Assembly: GCA_035610835.1 (NCBI GenBank)
Contig: CM069457.1
Coordinates: 17,268,149-17,332,148, forward strand
From: Ophiura sarsii
Taxonomy: Eukaryota > Echinodermata > Ophiuroidea > Amphilepidida > Ophiuridae
Direction of reading: 5' to 3'
Length of the DNA stretch: 64,000 nucleotides
Shown in pieces: positions 51,801 to 60,800 of this stretch. Positions within the stretch are counted from its first letter, which is position 1; each line of letters begins with the position of its first letter. The position numbers and the translations under genes were made by a program. The notes under the pieces are model-generated. The model made no database searches. It was not told where the DNA came from and was given only the letters and a program-made list of their open reading frames with translations.

Positions 51801-54800
51801 CAAAAATGCCTGATTGATGCATTCTACTTGATGCATGCCGTATACCTCATGTGCACTTAATCCTAAAACAGTTATTTTCATCCAACCCCAATTTTCTACT
51901 ACTTCTATGCAGATCTCGGGCGTCCATCCAAATCTGTAATAAATAATTCAATCACTTGTAGCGCACCCACCCAACAACAATTACATGCTCATAAATCAAT
52001 GCTCAGTTCATTATCCAAGCCGTGCATACAAATATGAAATTATCCAATTTATAATTTGCGATAATAATGACGCAAACCCCTGGGATATTATTAACTTAGT
52101 GATAACGGCTCATACAACGCTTTCAAGTGCCAAGTACTGTCAAAGTATTAATTTTTGCGCGATTCAATTTCTGTGTTTTGCTGATTTTCAGCCACTTTGC
52201 TTGTTTTTAAATTCACGATTTGAACGCACATCATTACATAGACTTATACACAAAATAAATGTATTTGAGTATTTTTTTATTTTCGCGGAAGCTGGTTGGA
52301 CCACGAACAGGGTTGTAGCTACGCCAGGCGGCGCCGGGCAGGCCCGCCTGGCACTGGGCTAGGCCGCCTGGCACAAAAACAAAAAAAAGCTGGGCCGCCT
52401 GGCACAAAAAAAAAAACCAAAAAAAATTACTATTTGTGGATAAAATCATTAAACTGCCTCATAAGACAAGAAATTATATGGCAGGAACCCTCAAAGGGCA
52501 TTAAAAAAGCCTAAAAAGAGAGTTATGTAACCAAATAGCGAAATATTGAGCCCGTCCGGTCGTTTCGCTCCCTCCGTTCGCCATTTTTGCCACCTGGCAC
52601 AAAAGTTGGCCTAGCTACAACCCTGACCACGAAAAATGCGAAAATTAATGTAGTGTGAACATTTCCTCTTTTGCAGTAGATATTGTGTCCAACGCAAAGT
52701 GTGTCACGTAAATAGTGTAGATTTGTTTACACTAAGATTAACTCTAACATATTTATGCAAGATTGCAAATTAAGTAAAATGAAATTTTGCTGAGGGATTT
52801 TTTAAATATGAAATTTTGTCTATCCCATGCACAGAGGTGCTACAGGAGCCCCTTGCCATGTATAATTGTATCGCATGTCTTTTCAACATCTACCATAAAA
52901 CAATATTTCAATTCACTATTTGAGGCCATGGTTTCACCATATGTTGCAAGATCGGTGCCCCACCTAGCTGCCTTGATGCCCTCAATTTCTGTCTTTTTTC
53001 ACTTTATTCAAAGTATGTAATTGCCTCAAGTGGAGAAAGTGTGTGCCCCTTTCAAATTGCTTTTAATTGCAGTGCCCTCTCCATTTCTTATGTTGAGGCC
53101 TGACCAGGGGACTAACTTGTAGCCTTTTTGTGTTGATGATTTTCATTATGAGCTGCACTACAAGTCAATAGATTTGTCAAGAAAACAAATAATTTAAATC
53201 AATATGCAATTCATGCATCTTTTGTCAAGGTTCAAACACCATTACAGAGGATCCATTGGATACATTCATGTCTAAACTGCTGGAGTTCCCTGTGGTCATG
53301 TGAAATTTTTGGGCATCTCTTTGGGAAAACTTAAATCAAAACCCCTTCGGGAAACTGAATACAAAACACATAGAAAATCACAAAAAAGTGGGGTTTTATA
53401 ACCAAAAATCAAATTCATCCTGAACAAAACTGAACAGGAAAAAGGCTTGAACTTTTATTTCAAATAAAACTGGATGTCAATAATTGATCACTTGATTGAT
53501 ATTGATTGATTGATATTGAACAGTAGATCAATCAATACACACATGTATAGGCAGACAAGAGAGCTAGCTGTAGACCACTAATAATAATGCAGTCTATAGC
53601 TGTCAGAAAGCTTTGCCAGTTTTGAGCCTGATGATTTTAGAATCTGTTGTGCGCTGTCCGCCAACCACTCATAATGGTTGTATCCTGGTTCGAAATTGGT
53701 GACATGCCCAATCGCTACCAATTTAATAATATACATGTCCCCCCAGTGAAGATTTTGTTAAATCAATTATTAATCTAATGTATATCATTTGTTTGTAACA
53801 GGAGTAGCAATCTCCTTTGAAATTTGGGGTGAAAAGAAACAGATATTTAAATGGGATTTGAACACTGAAATATTTATTTTTAATTACTTTTTTTACAAAA
53901 TTATTACTTAACAAATTAACATGTTTGGAAACTTGAAAAAGAGCAGTTTCTTTAACCCTAACCATGCCAAATCCAACAAAAATGTTTAACCCCCTGGGGT
54001 CTACCTGTCTAGCTTACAGTGGTTCTGATTGGTTTATTACAGGATGTACTCATATGAATAGCCAATTCAAATGCAGCTTGTAAAATGGTTCACTCCCATC
54101 TTTATCAGGGATACAATTATTCTAACAATGTCTCTCATTGGTGCAAAAAATGGTGTATCCATCTTTTTAACCAATCGGCCGGTAGTTCTCAGGGGTTAAA
54201 TAAGCACCTCGCCAGTGGACCCCCATTCCCCAATCTCATTGGCCAATCATGTAAAGGTACATATAGGCTCCACGTTATTTTTGCATATTATCGGTTATTT
54301 TGTACATGAAAATAACTTTCCTGCAATATCTTTGCAAATGTTACCTTACCCATCAATTATGAACAAATGCAATCATTTTGTCAACTTTTTTTCTCAGATA
54401 TTTACAGGAAATTGGTTATACAGACACAATATTAGATGTGCGGTCCAACAGAGTGCGCTCGTTGCTCGGATTAGCACCAAATGAACAGAGTATTCCTGGG
54501 TTAGATGGATCACTGGAACATGTGGTCAATGGGGAAGGACCAGTGAAACAAAATAGAACGGAACAGACAAAAAGGTAAGATGTAATCACATGGACATCAC
54601 ATGTGTTTCACATGGACGTCACATGTTGGTAACAGATTACACGGATTGCTCGGATTAGCACCAAATGAACAGAGTATTCCTGGGTTAGATGGATCACTGG
54701 AACATGTGGTCAATGGGGAAGGACCAGTGAAACAAAATAGAACGGAACAGACAAAAAGGTAAGATGTAATCACATGGATATCAAATGTGTTTCTAATGGA

Positions 54801-57800
54801 CATCAAATGTTGGTAACAGAGTACAGGGATTGCTAATTGGTTTAGCACCAAATGAACAGAGTATTCCTGGGTTAGATGGATCACTGGAACATGTGATCAA
54901 TGGGGAAGGACCAGTGAAACAAAATAGAACGGAACAGACAAAAAGGTAAGATGTGATCATATGGATATCACATGTGTTTCACATGGACATCACATATTGG
55001 TAACAGAGTACAAGGATTGCTTGGTTTAGCACCAAATGAACAGAGTATTCCTGGGTTAGATGGATCACTGGAACATGTGATCAATGGGGAAGGACCAGTG
55101 AAATAAAATAGAACGGAACAGACAAAAAGGTAAGATGTGATCACATGGATATCACATGTGTTTCACATGGACGTCACATGTGTTTCACATAGACAACATT
55201 ATGATCACATGTGTTTCACATGTAACAGGTAATAGAGTAAGTTAGGCACCAGGATTTTGTGCAATCGCGCAAAAATCGCACATTTTGGCTTCCATGGCGC
55301 ATTTCTAAATTTTTTCAAAAATTTTGAAAAACCGAAAATGAGCAGAAATTCACAATTGGAGGGGTTTATTTGTCAACAAAACGCTTTATAAGATGATTTA
55401 CCCATAGGATCTTAAAATAGATGAAAACGTGTTATCTAATGATGAACAAGTCTAATAAAGTCCGCACTCAATTTGTGAAATTGTAATAAGCTTACTGACT
55501 ATTTTCTAAAACATTACCAAACTTTCGGAAGCTTGATTTGCCACAAAACTTTTTTCTTCATCAGAAAGGCCTGTTTATAAAATATGATACTCTTTTCTTC
55601 TACAATATTCTTCATAAAATCTTATCTCTCCACTAATATTTTAATTATTTAATGCTTGACACACGTTAGGTTTTGCCATTAATGTTTATCGACTTCAACA
55701 AAGAGTAACTAAAACAAAATGGCGACCTCCATATGACATGCACATTATTCACAACCTTGTCAAATTCGACAGTTTCCACAATAAATGACTTTAAAAAAAG
55801 GTAACTTAATAAGCGCCCACCCAAAATGACTTTGCTAAACGCTCCTGGGCGCTTTATAGGGATAGTACGGTAGTTAATCTTTTGATTAAATTCTATATTT
55901 ATGAGGAATAAAATAAGTGAGAACTGTCATTTCAGCTAGACTGTAACAACTCTTGACATTTTTTAATCTTTCAGAGTTCCAGACAAAAAGCATCTATCCG
56001 GAACGTTACCAGAGAATATCTTGCAGACGTTTGACTTTCTTGCGCCGGATGAGAATGCTGACGATGATGAAGGTGAAGATGGAGATGTGGATGATGTCAG
56101 ACACGGGGAGGATGAAGCTGATGTCAGGGAAATTAATAAGATGGGAACCATTATTAAGAAAAAGAAGGTAGGTCCGTCCACAACAAGTATCTTCCAGAAT
56201 TTCAGATTCCAAAACATTTTTTCTTTAACAGGGGAAAATTGGTCTTGCTAGGACGATTGCAAAAAAAACCTGTTCGACGAGCAAACGAACCTCTCCTCTC
56301 AGGTTGGCTCCGGTTGGGTCAGCCAGTTGGGCTCTATTTTAAATGGAAAATGTTGCCGTTTTTTGACAAGCCAAATTAGTTTTTTTCTTTGGGTCGGGGG
56401 GGGGGGGGGGGGGGTCGGGAGTGGGGAGTGGTATTCACTTACACATGAAATTTGTTCACCAATTTCTATAAAAAAAATTGGTAGGTCAGGCCTATTATTA
56501 TAGAACAGGGTTTTTCCACAGTTGCCTAAGTGCCAAAATTTCATTTTGGCCATAGTCAATTGTATATTCTGATCAGTTCCAAATTGCAGTAGCGCGTATG
56601 AATACAGGAGGATGCGGGCGCGCACGAAGGCAACAAGCGCACTGTGTATCATATGTGTGGCGTGTGCATTAGGTGTGCATGCATATGGCCATAATTGAGC
56701 ATACGTGTATGCTTGGATTACTTAAGCGTGCAGAGAGAAGAAGAAAAATATTTCTCAGCAATTTGGAACTAATTAAACTATAGTTGTATCCATGTGGTGC
56801 CCATGTGAAACCATTTAATGTTCTATATGGTTAATCTTTCACAGCCGGTTGTGCAAGGCAACGAAGGTATGGCCGGAATGGAGGATGTCTTAGTAGGCGA
56901 TCCAGACACGGAAGAAGCACTGGCAGAATTTGATTTCCTAGGGGGTGATGATGGCGCCGGGGAAGCGAGAACATCGGGGGATGGTACAGAATGGCTGGGT
57001 AAGTAAATTACAATGGGTAGACTGCCATGTAAAGATACGGTCCTAATAATGGGATCATGTGATACCCATGCAATGCCCATGTGATACCCATGCGATGCCC
57101 ATGTGATACCCATGCCATGCCCATGTGATACCCATGCCATGCCCATGTGATACCCATGCCATGCCCATGTGGTACCCAGAATATGTCCATGTGGTTCCCA
57201 GTGGCCATGTGATATCCATGATACCGTGTGCCCACTCAGTTGTATCCACATGAATATGCAGTACCAATGACAAGCTGATGTGATACTCTGGACATACTCG
57301 ACGCATACGGTATGTATACCTTTACCAGTGATTTGATAGATATGGATTGACCATGTGATGCCCAGGATATGCCCATGTGATACTCATGAGTCTTGTCATG
57401 TGATAACCTTGCAACAACCATGTTATACATTGGATATGCTCATGTGATATATGTTGTATTACCATGTGATATCCATTTAATAACCATGGGATTCCCATGT
57501 TATGGTTTATGCGCTGTGTGGAGTCCATGGTACGTCAGTGGGAAGTCCATGATGCGCAAATACCCAGACATTCCCATAGCGGAGATTATTTCGCAACAGA
57601 TTATACCCCATTCAGATGGAATTTTCCTGCTTCAGTTCGCCATCGGTGATATAGTTGAATTACAGTTTATTTATATGTCCTATCACATGTATGCACGACT
57701 CATGGTTATCACATGCACGACTCATAGTTATCACATGCACAATTCATAGTTATCACATGCCAGCCCGAATATATCACATGCCAGCCAATCTATACCCAAT

Positions 57801-60800
57801 TACTGAAATGAATAAGATAGAAGCATGCTAATGTTGAAGTAATAAGTAATGTCTCACTTATAATTAACCAACCGTTTGAGTTTGCTCATTTTATTAACAG
57901 ATTTTCTTAAATAATGTTTTACCCTTGGTTAGGATTTTTAAGAAAACCAAGTTGTAGAATTTGATAACTTACATGCTAACCTCTTGCATGACATAACCAC
58001 CATCTTATCAACATAATTTTATGTCTTTAAATACAAAGATAGATGAAGATAAAGTCATTTTGTAGATGGTTAATGATTTACACTATTGTGATTTGATAGC
58101 GTGGTTCGCAGCTTCAGCTCTACCATTGAAAACCAGTGTGAACGATAAGGATTTGCGTAATTGTGCGTTTGACTATACAGTCATTTTATTATGCCAAACA
58201 TCACGATTACTTGGCTGCCCTTACATGTATGGGTACTACATGCCCTGCATCTGCATGGATACTGTTGGTCAAGTACTTGAAGTACCGCCAAAGTAAAGTA
58301 GCTGCATGGTACAAGTGACTCTGCTACTGTGTGGCTACTTAGGGTGTACCATACAGGTACTACACAGTTCCCATACAGGTACTAAGCATTAGGCAAAAAA
58401 AAAGAAAGTTGTTTTGCCTATTATTTTAGTCAACATGTGTGAAGATACTAAGGAAAATGCTTACTGGATGTATTTTCAACCCAATGGTGAATATTTTGGT
58501 TTCTTGCCCATCTCTGGTGCAATTTTCACAGATTGGAAGATCTTGAGAACAAAAAATCTTGAAAAAAATCTTGAAAAAAAAATCTTGAAAAAAAATCTTG
58601 AAAAAAAAAAAAAAATCTTGAAAAAAAGAAGAAATTCTTTAATAAAAAAAAAAAAAACCAGCCCACATTCTCAGAATTTTGACCCGGCCTGATGAAGGCA
58701 ACACAACTATTTTTTTGTTGGCCTTACCTCTACAGGTACTGGCAGTGGAGTACCATGATGCCAGGCATAAGAACATGACTGTGTAGGACTTTGACGAATC
58801 CATTTGCTGGATAATGCACACTTATGTGAATTGAAATTTGTTTGATAATTGTTCATTTTATTGTTGTTTAAAAGGTTACTAAAGATGACTCAGTTTATTC
58901 AAACAGTTATACAAATGTTATTCCGAGTCTTCTTATGCCAATAATGGCTGTTATACACAGTCAATGTACATCATCAATATAGACAGCCTGTCACCCTTAG
59001 CTGTCATGGAATGTTTGATCCTGTGTAATGTCTTTGTTCTTAAAACTTTGTTCTCTCTACTAACATTGATTGCTACCCCTCATGAGCCAGCATTGGCTTC
59101 TTTTATCCAAACCCCACCCTCAATTCTACCTACCTAAATCACCATTGAAGAAAAAACATTCTAGAAACACCTTAGTAAGAGACAGAGTCCCAATCTATTC
59201 TCCCTCTATGGTGGACAAGATCAAGCCCCCTCACAGGGGCTGCTGTGTGTACAAACTGTACATGAAGAATTCAGACTGAATTTGCAAAACTTTTCAGCAA
59301 TTAACCATGCATTGTACATGTTTTGAATCTTTATAAACCTTGGTACTCTGAAACTGTTTTATTCTTATTCTTAAATTGTTATATTGTCTGTGAATTTTCA
59401 TAATTGATTAGGTCAAACATGTTATAATCAGTCTAATAATTTGTCAATCAATTCAAATAATTCTCACACGTCCTATGCGACTGGTGCGTAAGCGCAACAG
59501 CAGTGTAGTGCAAGAGCGTCCACAGTTATGGAATGCAGCGCGTCATGATCACACTAAGCATTGTGCTTTCAACGTTCAGCTAAATGCAAGCATAACGCTC
59601 GGTTTGAGAAATTATTAAACTGATTTTAATGTTAATCCTTAATAATTCATGGTTAAATTAAGCAATAAAAATACATACAGTAAAAGACAGTCGCCACATT
59701 ATCAGTCCCAATAAGTAAGTTGTGTCCACTGTAAGGCCAAAATTTAAAAAAATTGTTGTGTTGCCTCAAGTGTCAAAAATGTTGAGGTCTGATAGGTCGA
59801 TCAGTCAATTTTAGACCGTGGCTGTCGTGGTTTATTTCAAGACAAATTTGGTAAATGTCAATCTTACTATTATAATGTTTCTGGTATGATAAGGCCAAAT
59901 TAAATTAATTGTTTGTCTCAAAGCTCCTCTCCTGTTGTAAAACTAATGCGGAATGCGGGGTTTTTTTCAAGTTTTTTTTTTTTAAATATAAAATATTGAA
60001 ATCCTTGTAAAAGTGAACTTTTGTATTTAAGATGATGTGATCAATGAAAATCTGAAAAATCAGTGAAATTTTGGGATTTTTTTTTTTTTGAAAAAAAAAA
60101 AAAATTAAAAAAAAAAGTTTTTTTTCAGATTTTTGTTTTTCTAATGCGCATCAATAAACGAACGCGCGCGGGAGCTTTGAAACAAATGATTTTTTTAATT
60201 TGGCCTAATAGTTTTTAATTATTTTATTCAAGCAAACTTATTCATTTCAAGCAGAAAATTATAATATTTTGACAATTTGGGTAAATTGAAATCATAACAA
60301 ATTTAAAAATAAATTTAAAAAGTGACCCACATTTTTTGAAATTTTAGAGTTGGTCACTGAGGGCAGCACAACAGTTTTTTGCCTAATCAGTAGGCTACTG
60401 TTTTAATAGATCAAGCCTGCTTATGAGAAAACTTAACCTAATAGTTTTCTATTCAATTTCTTGGAGAGAATTGTAGAAGACGAACCTTTAATTTTAGTGC
60501 AGTTAAAACTAAATGACCATCTACAATAGTTCATAACATTAATCATCAAATCTCCTCTGCATGCACAATTTAATCGTGAAGACAAAACTTCAAGCATAAT
60601 GACAAAACTTAACTTTGACCATAAATTGTTCATAAAATGTTGAGTATCAAAGCTTCGTGGGACCATGGTAAGTACCATTCATATTTTTTTATTTATGTTT
60701 CTTTGATTTCCGTTTATCTGCTTATTTCCAGACAAAAAGTCTGATCTTTCACCCGAAGAATGGGGGGTTGATCAAGTCATGATCGCAAAGCTCAAGGAAG

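Larger units (their letters stand above)
42179..54397 (+). other. striatin intron 4
   Basis: This 12.2-kb intron, the longest in the window, contains a truncated SINE copy (42260-42350), GAGAATCC-type TIR elements (42449-42650, 43149-43475), hAT-like elements (43751-44035, 46387-46570, 52308-52625), piggyBac-like elements (44294-44539, 45521-45873), TA-flanked MITEs (44800-44982, 46785-46985, 52137-52676), Harbinger-like MITEs (47043-47402, 49944-50218) and a ~175-bp tandem repeat (46988-47880). The stretches 47890-49225, 50225-50985, 51100-52130 and 53105-54390 show no identifiable feature apart from homopolymer tracts. Confidence 0.8.
54575..55225. repeat. ~185-bp tandem unit spanning exon 5 3' end and intron
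   Basis: Each unit contains the exon 5 3' part, gtaagatg, and tcacatggatatcacatgtg with ttcacatgga words, then ttggtaacag. Unit spacing from gaacagag landmarks is 184, 187 and 184 bp. The array ends in a run of cacatg words. Confidence 0.9.
56999..60731 (+). other. striatin intron 7
   Basis: This 3.7-kb intron contains the catgtgatacc minisatellite (57050-57230), further cacatg words to about 57790, a TTA-flanked MITE (58392-58723) and a TAA-flanked MITE (59893-60205). Positions 57840-58385 and 58730-59885 show nothing I can support as a feature. Confidence 0.8.

Noticed and set aside
57008..57306. Trp/His/Gly/Met-rich frames on the minus strand
   Set aside because: They are translations of the catgtgatacc minisatellite, open in several frames at once.
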